Assembly: GCA_005888325.1 (NCBI GenBank)
Contig: VAWU01000028.1
Coordinates: 51,325-115,324, forward strand
Direction of reading: 5' to 3'
DNA: 64,000 nucleotides
From: Actinomycetota bacterium
GTDB lineage: Bacteria > Actinomycetota > Acidimicrobiia > Acidimicrobiales > AC-14
Shown here in pieces: positions 1 to 7,483 of this stretch (the stretch's first letter is position 1; each line of letters starts with the position of its first letter). Position numbers and translations under genes: made by a program. Under the pieces are notes generated by a model, which was not told the DNA's origin, ran no database searches, and was given only the letters and a program-made list of their open reading frames with translations.

Positions 1-345
1 GAGGCCTGGCACCTGGGCGACGCGCTCGAGGCACTGGCCGATCTCAGCACCGAGGAGCTCGTCGACCTCAAGTCGGTGATGTCGGTGCTGCACCTGCCCG
101 TCGAGTCGGCCGAGCTCGACTCGGGCCTCGCACCGCGCGGCTACCGCCTTCTCGCCAAGATCCCCCGGCTGCCCGACAGCGTCATCGAGCGGATCGTCGA
201 GCGCTTCGGCAACCTGCAGAAGATCATGCGCGCGACGATCGCCGACCTCGACGACGTCGAGGGGGTCGGCGAGACGCGCGCCAAGGCCATCAAGGAGGGC
301 CTCGCCCGGCTGGCCGAGACCAGCATCCTCGACCGGTACTCGTGA
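1..345 (+). CDS. disA: DNA integrity scanning protein DisA (c-di-AMP synthase), C-terminal part
   Basis: The frame is open from base 1 and gives the last 114 residues of DisA, the diadenylate cyclase that scans DNA and makes c-di-AMP. The cyclase domain and start lie outside the window. What remains is the helical linker and the helix-hairpin-helix DNA-binding domain; the hairpin is seen at DDVEGVGETRAKAIKEGL and the linker at RGYRLLAKIPRLPDSVI. The gene ends 14 bases before the next start. DisA followed by carD, a PIN-TRAM protein, ispD and ispF is a familiar actinobacterial order. I see no c-di-AMP riboswitch in the window. Confidence 0.93.
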   Translation, partial: EAWHLGDALEALADLSTEELVDLKSVMSVLHLPVESAELDSGLAPRGYRLLAKIPRLPDSVIERIVERFGNLQKIMRATIADLDDVEGVGETRAKAIKEGLARLAETSILDRYS

Positions 346-359
346 GCTGAGTCGGGCTC

Positions 360-1031
360 GTGCGCATCACTCTGCCCTCCGGCACGCCCGCAGAGCTGGC
401 GAGACCCGAGCGGCCGTCGGGTCTGGGAGTCGCGTTGCATCCCGACATGGGTGGCTTACGTCAGCTGTTCGACGACCTCTGCGCGCGCCTCGCCGCGGAG
501 CAGGGTTGGACGGTCTGCGCGCCCGAGCCCTTTCCCGGCCGCGAGGCGATGACGCTCGAGGAGCGCATGGCTGCGATGGCCGGCCTCGACGACCAGCGTC
601 AGCTGGGCGCGCTCCGCGAGGCGGCGGTCGCCACTGGATGCGATCGGGTCGCGGTGATCGGGTTCTGCATGGGCGGCATGTACGCCTTGAAGGCCGCGGG
701 AAACGTCGGGGGCGCGACGCCTCGATTCGAGCGGGCGGTCGCCTTCTACGGGATGATCCGTGTGCCCGACAGGTGGCGAGGGCCCGGCCACGGCGAGCCC
801 CTCGACGCGCTGCGCGGTCCCGAGGCGTGCCCGGTGCTCGCGATCATCGGCGAGCGCGACGTCTGGACACCGGCCGACGACGTCGCCGCGCTCGACGCGC
901 TCCCGAACGTCACGGTGGTGCGCTATCCGGGGGCCGAGCACGGCTTCGCCCACGACCCGGACCGCCCGGCGCACCGGGCCGCGGACGCGGCCGACGCGTG
1001 GCGCCGCGCCGCGGAGTTCCTGAACGGCTGA
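360..1031 (+). CDS. Dienelactone hydrolase family protein
   Basis: This 223-residue alpha/beta hydrolase starts at GTG 360. The nucleophile elbow GFCMGG places the catalytic cysteine at residue 103, as in dienelactone hydrolases, which use Cys-Asp-His rather than Ser. The Asp is in GERDVW and the His in GAEHGF near the C-terminus. Family members open lactone rings in aromatic catabolism, but many are general carboxylesterases, and nothing around this gene indicates a degradation pathway. It may share a transcript with disA, 14 bases upstream, and converges on crp. The substrate is unknown. Confidence 0.85.
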   Translation: MRITLPSGTPAELARPERPSGLGVALHPDMGGLRQLFDDLCARLAAEQGWTVCAPEPFPGREAMTLEERMAAMAGLDDQRQLGALREAAVATGCDRVAVIGFCMGGMYALKAAGNVGGATPRFERAVAFYGMIRVPDRWRGPGHGEPLDALRGPEACPVLAIIGERDVWTPADDVAALDALPNVTVVRYPGAEHGFAHDPDRPAHRAADAADAWRRAAEFLNG

Positions 1032-1040
1032 GCCGCGTGA

Positions 1041-1700
1041 CTACTGCGACCGGCGGCTGAGCTGCTCCCGGTCCACGATCCGGTACCGCCGCTCGCGCTG
1101 CTCGAGCCAGCCGAGCCGCACGAAGGCGGAGATGGCCTTGTTCACGCGCTCGCGAGACGCTCCCACCATGCCCGCCAGCTCCTCCTGGGTCACCGGCAGC
1201 TGGAACTCGTCGCCCGCGCCGGCCAGCTCGAGCAGGCGCTTGGCGGTGCGCCCCGGGACGTCGAGGAACACGCTGTCCGCCAGGGCCTCGTCGGTGGTGC
1301 GCAGGCGGGTGGCGAGGAGCTCGACCACCCTCCAGAGCAGCGTCGGGTCGGCGTCGAACGTGCGGCGCACGTCGTCGTACTGCACGGCGAGCACGGTCGA
1401 GTCCTCCAGGGCCCGAGCCGCGGCCGACCGGCCGAGCCCGTCGAACAGGCTGATCTCGCCGAACAGGTCGCCCGGCTCCATCAATGCGACGACCGACTCT
1501 CGCCCGTCGGACGACTTGTTGGCGATGGCGATCAGGCCCTCCTGCACCAGGAACAGCTCGCTCGCGAGGTCGCCCTCCTCGAACACGACGTCGTGGCGCC
1601 GCAGGCGCCGGACCGACGAGCCGGCTGCGACCGCGGCAACCGCATCCGGGGGCAACCCCTGGAAGAGCCGGGTGGTGGACAGCATCGACATGTCGACCAT
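1041..1700 (-). CDS. crp: Crp/Fnr-family transcriptional regulator (cAMP-receptor type)
   Basis: A 219-residue regulator with an N-terminal cyclic-nucleotide-binding barrel (about residues 8-120), a dimer helix and a C-terminal winged helix with the recognition segment EELAGMVGASRERVNK. The phosphate-binding pair G81-E82 and the R91-S92 pair of the cAMP pocket are kept, so a cAMP-responsive role like mycobacterial Crp or GlxR is plausible. The start is taken at ATG 1700 because similarity to the family begins there; the frame runs further upstream but overlaps carD. It is divergent from carD across 108 bases, so the two probably share a control region. Confidence 0.88.
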   Translation of the reverse strand: MVDMSMLSTTRLFQGLPPDAVAAVAAGSSVRRLRRHDVVFEEGDLASELFLVQEGLIAIANKSSDGRESVVALMEPGDLFGEISLFDGLGRSAAARALEDSTVLAVQYDDVRRTFDADPTLLWRVVELLATRLRTTDEALADSVFLDVPGRTAKRLLELAGAGDEFQLPVTQEELAGMVGASRERVNKAISAFVRLGWLEQRERRYRIVDREQLSRRSQ

Positions 1701-1808
1701 GCGGGCGTCACGTTCCCCCCCGCCGGACCGCGTGGTCAAGTTGGCCCACCCGGCGATTCGGTGGCACTCTGGAGAGGTACCCACCGCTGTACCGCCCTTG
1801 GGAGAGCT
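1701..1808. promoter_or_regulatory. Divergent control region between crp and carD
   Basis: This 108-base gap separates the divergent starts of crp and carD and must hold both promoters. A purine-rich GGGAGAG lies just before the carD ATG and can serve as its ribosome binding site. I could not assign -35/-10 boxes or a Crp site with confidence. Confidence 0.45.
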
Positions 1809-2288
1809 ATGCCTTTTGACGTCGGAGACAAAGTTGTCTACCCCCATCACGGCGCTGCCGTCATCGAGCGCAGGGAGGAGCGCGATGTCTTCGGGTCGAA
1901 CCGTGAGTATCTCGTCCTCCGGCTTGCGTACGGTGACCTCACCCTGATGGTCCCGGCCGACAACACCGAGGAGGTCGGCCTGCGCGAAGTCATCAACGAC
2001 GAAGAGGTCGAGGAGGTCTTCGCAGTGCTGCGCAAGAAGGAAGCGCGCATGCCGACGAACTGGTCCCGGCGCTTCAAGAACCATGTCGAGAAGCTGAAGT
2101 CGGGCGACATCTACCAGGTGGCCGAGGTGGTGCGGAACCTGTCCATCCGCGAGAAGGACAAGGGCCTGTCGGCGGGTGAGAAGCGCATGCTCACCAAGGC
2201 CCGCCAGATCCTCGTGTCCGAGCTCACCTTCGCGATCAACGTCTCGGAAGAGGAAGCCGAGCAGCGTCTCGACGAAGCCCTGCCGTAG
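1809..2288 (+). CDS. carD: CarD family transcriptional regulator
   Basis: A 159-residue CarD protein, the RNA polymerase beta-subunit partner that stabilises open promoter complexes, especially at rRNA and translation genes. The N-terminal RNAP-interacting Tudor-like domain begins PFDVGDKVVYPHHGAAVIE and is followed by the helical DNA-contacting domain (SIREKDKGLSAGEKRML). Length and both domains match mycobacterial CarD. The ATG at 1809 has GGGAGAG just upstream; the longer frame starting at 1593 is rejected because it runs through the crp control region. Confidence 0.96.
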   Translation: MPFDVGDKVVYPHHGAAVIERREERDVFGSNREYLVLRLAYGDLTLMVPADNTEEVGLREVINDEEVEEVFAVLRKKEARMPTNWSRRFKNHVEKLKSGDIYQVAEVVRNLSIREKDKGLSAGEKRMLTKARQILVSELTFAINVSEEEAEQRLDEALP

Positions 2289-2341
2289 GCCGGGCCCACC
2301 CGTTCGCGCAATTTCAGGGGGCCCTCGGGCCGGTCGATAGA

Positions 2342-2365
2342 GAGGGAGCGCCGTCCTCCGCTCCC
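2342..2365 (+). promoter_or_regulatory. RNA hairpin abutting the start of the PIN-TRAM gene
   Basis: GGGAGCG at 2344-2350 pairs perfectly with CGCTCCC at 2359-2365 across an 8-base loop, and the next base is the A of the ATG. The left arm contains the only Shine-Dalgarno-like purines in front of the gene, so folding would hide them. A role in translational control is inference. Confidence 0.45.
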
Positions 2366-3421
2366 ATGTTCGTCGAGATCGCCCGCCTCCTGATCGTCTT
2401 CCTCTTCACCACTGCCGGCTTCGAGCTGGCGAAGGGGGGAGCGACCGCGCCGGCGGAGGGCTCGGCGGTGCTCGGCGCCACGCTCGGTGCCTGCATCGGC
2501 TACGTGGCGGGAGGCATCGTCGGCCGGCTGCTCAACCGGACGATGGGCGCGGTCGAGCGACGCGTCGAACGGGCGCCCGCGGCCCAACTGCTCGCGGGGG
2601 CGCTGGGCGCAGGCGTGCTGTCGGTTCCCTTCGCCCTGCTCGGCGTGCCGGCCGTGGTCCTGCTCCCGGGTGTGTTGGGATGGCCGCTGCTCGGGTTGTT
2701 GGTGTGGATCGGCATGTTCGCGGGCTTCCGGCTCGGTGCCGCCAAGAGCGAGCAGCTGCTCGGGATGGCGGGGCTCTCGACCCGGCCGCTGGCCACGGTG
2801 TCCCGCTACGGGTCCGGTCGCGCGCCCGAGACGTTGCTGGTGGACACGAGCGCGGTCATCGACGGTCGGGCGCTCGCCGTGGCGGAGGCGGGCTTCCTGC
2901 ACGGCGACCTGCTCGTGCCCCGGTTCGTCCTCGACGAGCTCCAGGGCATCGCGGACGCGGCCGATCCCGCGCGCCGGCGCCGGGGCCGGCGCGGGCTCGA
3001 GGTGCTCGACGCCCTCCAGCGCGACGGCCACATCGGGATCCACGTGATCGACGACGAGGTGCCCGAGATCCAGGCCATCGACGCCAAGCTCGTCGCGCTC
3101 GCCCGACGCCTACAGGCCGGCCTGCTCACCACCGACGCGAACCTGCAACGGGTCGCCGAGCTCCAGGGCGTCGCCTGCCTGAACCTGAATAGGCTGGCCG
3201 ACGGCCTCCGCCCGGTCCTCGTGCCGGGTGAGGTCGTGCGCCTCCCGATCAGCCGGGAGGGACGAGAGCCGGGGCAGGGCGTGGGCTTCCTCGAGGACGG
3301 GACGATGGTGGTGGTGGGCGAGGCGGCCGGGTTGGTGGGCCGTGAGGTCGACGTGCGCATCACCTCCAACGTGCAGACGTCGGTCGGGCGCATGCTCTTC
3401 GCCGCTGTCGTCGCCGCGTGA
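2366..3421 (+). CDS. Membrane-anchored PIN-TRAM domain protein (YacL-like)
   Basis: A 351-residue protein with four predicted membrane helices in the first ~125 residues, a PIN-type nuclease domain and a C-terminal TRAM RNA-binding domain. PIN features are LLVDTSAVIDGRAL with the first metal-binding Asp, FVLDELQ, and LLTTDANL near its end. The TRAM segment runs from PGEVVRLPI to the C-terminus. Family members resemble Bacillus YacL and the toxin-like PIN RNases, but none with this layout has a settled target. It lies between carD and ispD, its usual actinobacterial position, and its stop overlaps a possible GTG start of ispD. Confidence 0.9.
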   Translation: MFVEIARLLIVFLFTTAGFELAKGGATAPAEGSAVLGATLGACIGYVAGGIVGRLLNRTMGAVERRVERAPAAQLLAGALGAGVLSVPFALLGVPAVVLLPGVLGWPLLGLLVWIGMFAGFRLGAAKSEQLLGMAGLSTRPLATVSRYGSGRAPETLLVDTSAVIDGRALAVAEAGFLHGDLLVPRFVLDELQGIADAADPARRRRGRRGLEVLDALQRDGHIGIHVIDDEVPEIQAIDAKLVALARRLQAGLLTTDANLQRVAELQGVACLNLNRLADGLRPVLVPGEVVRLPISREGREPGQGVGFLEDGTMVVVGEAAGLVGREVDVRITSNVQTSVGRMLFAAVVAA

Positions 3422-4128
3422 CGGCCGCCGCTCCGGGAGAGCGGCCCACGGGCACAGCCGCTCCGGGAGAGCGGCCCATGCCTCTCGTGTGGGCGGTGGT
3501 GGTCGCGGCGGGGAGCGGCACCCGATTCGGCGCCCGGAAGCAGTACGAGATGCTCGGTGACCGGCGCGTCCTCGACTGGGCGGTCGACGCCGCCCGTTCG
3601 GTGGCCGGCGGCGTCGTGGTGGTGGTGCCGGACGCGGACGCGAGGACCCACGAGCCCGGCGCCGACGTGGTGGTGCCGGGCGGCGCGACGCGGTCGGCGT
3701 CCGTGCGCGCCGGGTTGGCTGTCGTCCCTGACGATGCCGAGGTCGTGGTCGTGCACGACGCCGCCCGGCCGCTCGCCCCGGTCGCGTTGTTCGAGTCGGT
3801 CGTCGCCGCGGTCACCGCGGGTGCCGACGGTGCGGTGCCCGGCCTGCCCGTCACCGACACGGTCAAGCGCGTGCACGCGGGCGCGGTCGTCGCGACGCTC
3901 GATCGCTCGGAGCTGGTGACCGTGCAGACCCCGCAGGCATTTGTCGCCTCGGTGCTGCGCGCCGCGCACGCGTCCGGTGGCGACGACACCGACGACGCCG
4001 CGCTGGTCGAGGCCGCGGGTGGTCGTGTGGTCGTCGTTCCCGGCGATGCCGTGAACGCGAAGCTGACGACGCCGCACGACCTCGAGCTCGCGCGCGTCGG
4101 CGTTGCCCGCATCGCGAGCCGACCGTGA
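3418..4128 (+). CDS. ispD: 2-C-methyl-D-erythritol 4-phosphate cytidylyltransferase
   Basis: IspD joins CTP to methylerythritol phosphate, the third step of the non-mevalonate isoprenoid pathway. The nucleotide-binding loop VVVAAGSGTRFGARKQYEML, the VVVHDAARPL segment and the TPQAF motif are present. The frame opens at GTG 3418, which overlaps the stop of the PIN-TRAM gene by four bases, but the conserved region starts only after MPLVWAVV. The ATG at 3478 is therefore a good alternative (216 residues) and would leave the duplicated hairpin as leader. ispF follows with a four-base overlap. Confidence 0.93.
   Translation: MTAAAPGERPTGTAAPGERPMPLVWAVVVAAGSGTRFGARKQYEMLGDRRVLDWAVDAARSVAGGVVVVVPDADARTHEPGADVVVPGGATRSASVRAGLAVVPDDAEVVVVHDAARPLAPVALFESVVAAVTAGADGAVPGLPVTDTVKRVHAGAVVATLDRSELVTVQTPQAFVASVLRAAHASGGDDTDDAALVEAAGGRVVVVPGDAVNAKLTTPHDLELARVGVARIASRP
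3427..3478 (+). repeat. Tandem duplicated hairpin at the start of ispD
   Basis: Two identical 22-base copies (3427-3448 and 3457-3478, period 30) each fold as GCCGCTC-CGGGA-GAGCGGC. The second copy ends at the A of an ATG at 3478. If ispD starts at GTG 3418 the repeat is coding (PGERP twice); if at ATG 3478 it is a leader structure. Confidence 0.8.
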
Positions 4129-4601
4129 GCGTCCGCGTCGGCCTCGGGTTCGACGTGCACCGGTTCTCGGACGACCCCGGTCGTCCCCTCGTCCTCGGCG
4201 GTGTGCACGTGACGGGCGAGCGCGGCCTGGCCGGTCACAGTGACGCAGACGTGATCGCGCACGCGGTCGCGGACGCCCTGCTCGGCGCGGCAGGCCTCGG
4301 CGACCTGGGCGGCCGCTTCCCCGACACCGACCCGGAGTGGGCCGGTGCCGACAGCGTCTCGCTGCTCGCGCGCGTCGTCGACGATCTGCGGTCGGCGGGC
4401 TGGCACGCGGTCAACGTGGACTGCGCGGTGCTCCTCGAGGCGCCCCGCCTCGCCCCGCATCGCGAGCAGATGCAGAGGCGCATGGGCGACGTGGTCGGCG
4501 CCGACGTCACGGTGAAGGCCAAGCGGCCCGAGGGCCTCGGCGCGCTCGGGCGCGCGGAGGGCGTGGCGTGCTGGGCGGTGGCGCTGGTCGAGCGCGGGTG
4601 A
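4125..4601 (+). CDS. ispF: 2-C-methyl-D-erythritol 2,4-cyclodiphosphate synthase
   Basis: A 158-residue IspF of normal length, the zinc enzyme that cyclises CDP-methylerythritol phosphate with loss of CMP. The metal ligands are in GFDVHRF (Asp and His) and the substrate region GHSDADVIAHAVADALLGA follows. GTG 4125 overlaps the ispD stop as GTGA, and the ispF stop overlaps the next GTG, so ispD, ispF and rlmB are translationally coupled. Confidence 0.96.
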   Translation: MSVRVGLGFDVHRFSDDPGRPLVLGGVHVTGERGLAGHSDADVIAHAVADALLGAAGLGDLGGRFPDTDPEWAGADSVSLLARVVDDLRSAGWHAVNVDCAVLLEAPRLAPHREQMQRRMGDVVGADVTVKAKRPEGLGALGRAEGVACWAVALVERG

Positions 4602-5365
4602 GCGCTCCCTCCCGCCGCAACCTGGGGGGCGAGCAGGTCGAAGGGCGTCGAGCCGTCCTCGAGCTGTTGCGCGCCGGCCGCCGGCGGACGCGCGACGTCT
4701 GGATGGCCGAGGGCCTCGACGATGCCGGCATCCTCCGCGAGATCGAGGACCGGGCCCGGGGCGCGCACGTGCGCGTCCAGCGGGTGAGCCGGGGGCGCCT
4801 CGACGGGGAGGCGCGAACGACCGCCCCGCAGGGCGTGCTCGCCCACGCCGATCCCCTGGAGCCGACCGACCTCGACGAGCTGTGCCGGCCGGGCGACGCG
4901 CCGTTCCTCCTCGCCGTCGACGGGGTGGCGGATCCGCAGAACTTGGGCGCGCTGTTGCGGTCGGCCGAGGGAGCGGGCGTCACGGGTGTGGTGGTGCCGC
5001 GTCATCGGGCGGTGCACGTGACCGCGACGGTGACCAAGGCCGCGGCCGGCGCGGTGGAGTACCTGCCGATGGCCCTGGTGGCGGGCATCCCTGCCGCGCT
5101 CGCGCGGGTGCGGGAGCTCGGAGTGTGGGTGGTCGGGCTCGACGCGGCGGGCGAGGAGACCCTGTTCGGGCTGACGCTCGCCACGGAGCCGTTGATCCTC
5201 GTGCTGGGCGCAGAGGGCGCGGGCCTGTCGCGGCTGACCCGGCAACGGTGCGATGTCGTCGTCCGGGTTCCCCTCGCCGGTCGCGTGGCCTCGTTGAACG
5301 TCGCGGCCGCCGGCGCCCTCGCGCTGTTCGAGGTCAGCCGTCAGCGCGGCGCGACGAAGAGATAG
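4598..5365 (+). CDS. rlmB: 23S rRNA 2'-O-ribose methyltransferase, TrmH/RlmB family
   Basis: A 255-residue SpoU-family methyltransferase that probably methylates G2251 of 23S rRNA, as E. coli RlmB does. The N-terminal substrate-binding domain begins GGEQVEGRRAVLELL. The knotted SAM domain carries three motifs: DGVADPQNLGALLRSAE, ILVLGAEGAGLSR and VRVPLAGRVASLNVAAAG. GTG 4598 overlaps the ispF stop. In many actinobacteria cysS sits between ispF and this gene; here the two are directly joined. Confidence 0.92.
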   Translation: MSAPSRRNLGGEQVEGRRAVLELLRAGRRRTRDVWMAEGLDDAGILREIEDRARGAHVRVQRVSRGRLDGEARTTAPQGVLAHADPLEPTDLDELCRPGDAPFLLAVDGVADPQNLGALLRSAEGAGVTGVVVPRHRAVHVTATVTKAAAGAVEYLPMALVAGIPAALARVRELGVWVVGLDAAGEETLFGLTLATEPLILVLGAEGAGLSRLTRQRCDVVVRVPLAGRVASLNVAAAGALALFEVSRQRGATKR

Positions 5366-5390
5366 CGCAACGTCGCGAGTTGCCTGGTGC

Positions 5391-6188
5391 TCAGAGGTCG
5401 TTCCGGTCGAAGAAGGCGCGGACCTCTTCTGCCAGACGACCGGGTCGCACGCGGAAGTCGAAGAACGACGCCGCGGTGACGAGCGTGGTGTCGGGCATGC
5501 GCTCGGCCACGTCGATGACGTCGTCGAGCACGTGGAGTGGGTCGCCGCCGTGCCCGACGACGAGCGCCGGCATCGTGAGCCGCCGCAGCGTCTCGGCGTC
5601 GTCGGGTGGCGCCTCCTCCTGCAAGAGGCCGCGGAGGAGCGCGACCGCGGCCCGATGATCGGCCGTGAGGATCTCACGGAGCTGGAACAACTCGTGTGCG
5701 CCCTCGGGCAGCGGCACGCGCGACAGCCCCGGGCGCAGGACGTCGAACACCGGCGCGGCGGCGCCGAAGAACCACGACAGCGCGGTGAACGCGGGACGTC
5801 CGATCGGGAGGCCGCGTGCGAACACCGGCATCTCGAGGATCATCGCCCGCACCCGCTCGGGGTGGCGCAGCGCCAATTGCAGGGTGACGTTGGCGCCCAG
5901 CGACATCCCGCCCACGACGGCGCGCTCGATGCCGAGGTGGTCGAGCAGGGCGACCACGTCGTCGGTCAACTCGTCGATGGAGTAGCGATCGGCGTCGCGC
6001 GGGCGCGTGGAGCGGCCGTGACCGTGCAGGTCGAGGAGGTACACCCGGTGATCGGGGAGGCCGGCGGCCAACCGCTCCATGGTCCTCGACGACAGCAACA
6101 GGCCGTGGAGGAGGACCACCGGCGGGGCCTGCGCCGGGCCCCGCTCTGCGTAGTAGAGCCTGAGGTCCCCTCGCGCGACGACCGGCAC
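5391..6188 (-). CDS. Alpha/beta hydrolase
   Basis: A 265-residue alpha/beta hydrolase with the oxyanion strand PPVVLLHGLLLSS and the nucleophile elbow GGMSLGAN (Ser). The acid lies in the strand near VVGHGGDPLH. The usual catalytic His near the C-terminus is not obvious, because SFFDFRVRPG replaces the common GH motif; this should be checked. GTG 6188 is chosen because the family match begins VPVVARGDLRLYY; the long upstream frame is antisense to the next gene. It is divergent from the kinase gene at 6295. Confidence 0.8.
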   Translation of the reverse strand: MPVVARGDLRLYYAERGPAQAPPVVLLHGLLLSSRTMERLAAGLPDHRVYLLDLHGHGRSTRPRDADRYSIDELTDDVVALLDHLGIERAVVGGMSLGANVTLQLALRHPERVRAMILEMPVFARGLPIGRPAFTALSWFFGAAAPVFDVLRPGLSRVPLPEGAHELFQLREILTADHRAAVALLRGLLQEEAPPDDAETLRRLTMPALVVGHGGDPLHVLDDVIDVAERMPDTTLVTAASFFDFRVRPGRLAEEVRAFFDRNDL

Positions 6189-6294
6189 GGCGCGAACCGT
6201 AGTGTGTCGAACCGCCGAAATCGTCTGGAACGGGGGTCGGGCTCGATCATGATCGAAGCCACGGACACACGTTGAGCGGCCCGGTGCTCCCGGG

Positions 6295-6819
6295 GTGAGG
6301 ATCGCGATCCCCGACCCGTCGCTCGTCGCCCTCGTCGGCGCGTCGGGCTCGGGCAAGTCGACGTTCGCGGCGCGCCACTTCCTGCCGACCGAGGTCATCT
6401 CGTCCGATGTCTGCCGGGGATTGGTCGCCGACGACGAGAGCGACCAGTCGTCGACCGACGACGCCTTCGAGGTGCTGCACTTCATCGCGGGCAAGCGCCT
6501 CTCGGCCGGACGCATGACCGTGGTCGACGCGACCAACGTGCAGCCCTTCGCGCGCCGTTCGCTCGTGGCGCTGGCGCGCGAGCACCACGTGCAGCTGGTG
6601 GCCATCGTCTTCGATCTCTCGGAGGGGGTGTGTGCGCGGCGCAACACCCTCCGAGCCGACCGTGCCGTCGGGCTCTCGGTGCTGCGCAGCCAGCGCGGCG
6701 CGCTGCGACGCTCGATGGGCTCGCTGCGGAAGGAGGGCTTCGATCGAGTCCACGTGCTACGGAGCGTCGAGGACGTCGAAGCCGCGTCCGTGGCGCGCGA
6801 GCGCCGCGAGACGGAGTGA
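6295..6819 (+). CDS. P-loop kinase resembling the kinase domain of bacterial polynucleotide kinase-phosphatase
   Basis: A 174-residue ATP-binding protein with Walker A GASGSGKSTFA and, further on, VISSDVCRGLV and VVDATNVQP, the pattern of the polynucleotide 5'-kinase (AAA_33) module. In the RNA-repair enzyme Pnkp this module is fused to a metallophosphatase and a ligase-like domain; here only the kinase part exists. The start is GTG 6295. Substrate unknown: an RNA or DNA 5'-OH end is possible, but stand-alone kinases of this family also act on small molecules. Confidence 0.72.
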   Translation: MRIAIPDPSLVALVGASGSGKSTFAARHFLPTEVISSDVCRGLVADDESDQSSTDDAFEVLHFIAGKRLSAGRMTVVDATNVQPFARRSLVALAREHHVQLVAIVFDLSEGVCARRNTLRADRAVGLSVLRSQRGALRRSMGSLRKEGFDRVHVLRSVEDVEAASVARERRETE

Positions 6820-6832
6820 ACCGCCGCGTCGC

Positions 6833-7483
6833 CTACTCGCTCCGGTCCTCGATCTCCCACGCGTGGTCGAGCGCGTGCCAGGCGATGCGGCGGGCGGCGT
6901 AGCTGTAGGGCCAGCCCTTCTCGAGGTCGGGCGCCGGGGCACGGGCGGCGCGCAGCACGTCGAGAACGGCGTGACGGACCTCGGCTACTCCGTTGGCATC
7001 ATCGATCGCCGGTTGCCGGAACCGCAGACCGAGCTTGCGGATGTAGGAGACCTCCGCGCCGATGACGTGATCGACGATCTTGTCGCGGTCGCGTCCGCCT
7101 CCCCGCGGCCCCTTGCGCAGCGCGGGCGGCGCGCCGGCGACCACGTGGTCGAGCACCTTCCACGACGCCTCGACGAGGACGGCGAGCCGCTCGGCCCGCG
7201 CCTTCGTGAGCCGCGCTCGGTCGGCCGACGGCACCTCGCCGGGCGCCCCGAAGTCGGTCGAGGCCGACCCCTCGAGCCGTTCGACGACGTCGAAGCCGGC
7301 GGCGGCGGACTTCGGGAAGCGCACGCCGGCCGTCGCCGCGACCGGCGCATAGCGGCCGGCGTAGTCGGCGAGCACGTGCAGCGCGTCGTCCTCGTTCTTG
7401 GCCGACCGGCACCAACCCGGCCAGTCGAGCGCGCAGGCGAACACCTTCCTGGACCCGACCTCGAGGTAGACGCGCGTGCTCAC
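6833..7483 (-). CDS. Conserved actinobacterial hypothetical protein
   Basis: A 216-residue protein that I cannot assign. It starts with a compact beta segment (STRVYLEVGSRKVFACALDWPGWCRS) reminiscent of HicB-like folds and continues as a mostly helical domain ending in RRIAWHALDHAWEIEDRS, somewhat like DinB helical bundles. GTG 7483 overlaps the stop of the MFS gene upstream as GTGA, so the two are co-translated. Overlap with an exporter suggests a linked function, but none can be named. Confidence 0.7.
   Translation of the reverse strand: MSTRVYLEVGSRKVFACALDWPGWCRSAKNEDDALHVLADYAGRYAPVAATAGVRFPKSAAAGFDVVERLEGSASTDFGAPGEVPSADRARLTKARAERLAVLVEASWKVLDHVVAGAPPALRKGPRGGGRDRDKIVDHVIGAEVSYIRKLGLRFRQPAIDDANGVAEVRHAVLDVLRAARAPAPDLEKGWPYSYAARRIAWHALDHAWEIEDRSE

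Noticed and set aside
1-1808. c-di-AMP (ydaO) riboswitch near disA/crp/carD
   Set aside because: I looked for the conserved core in the leaders here and did not find it.
5391-6860. 489-codon reading of the alpha/beta hydrolase
   Set aside because: The upstream part is antisense to the Pnkp-like kinase; the hydrolase fold begins at GTG 6188.
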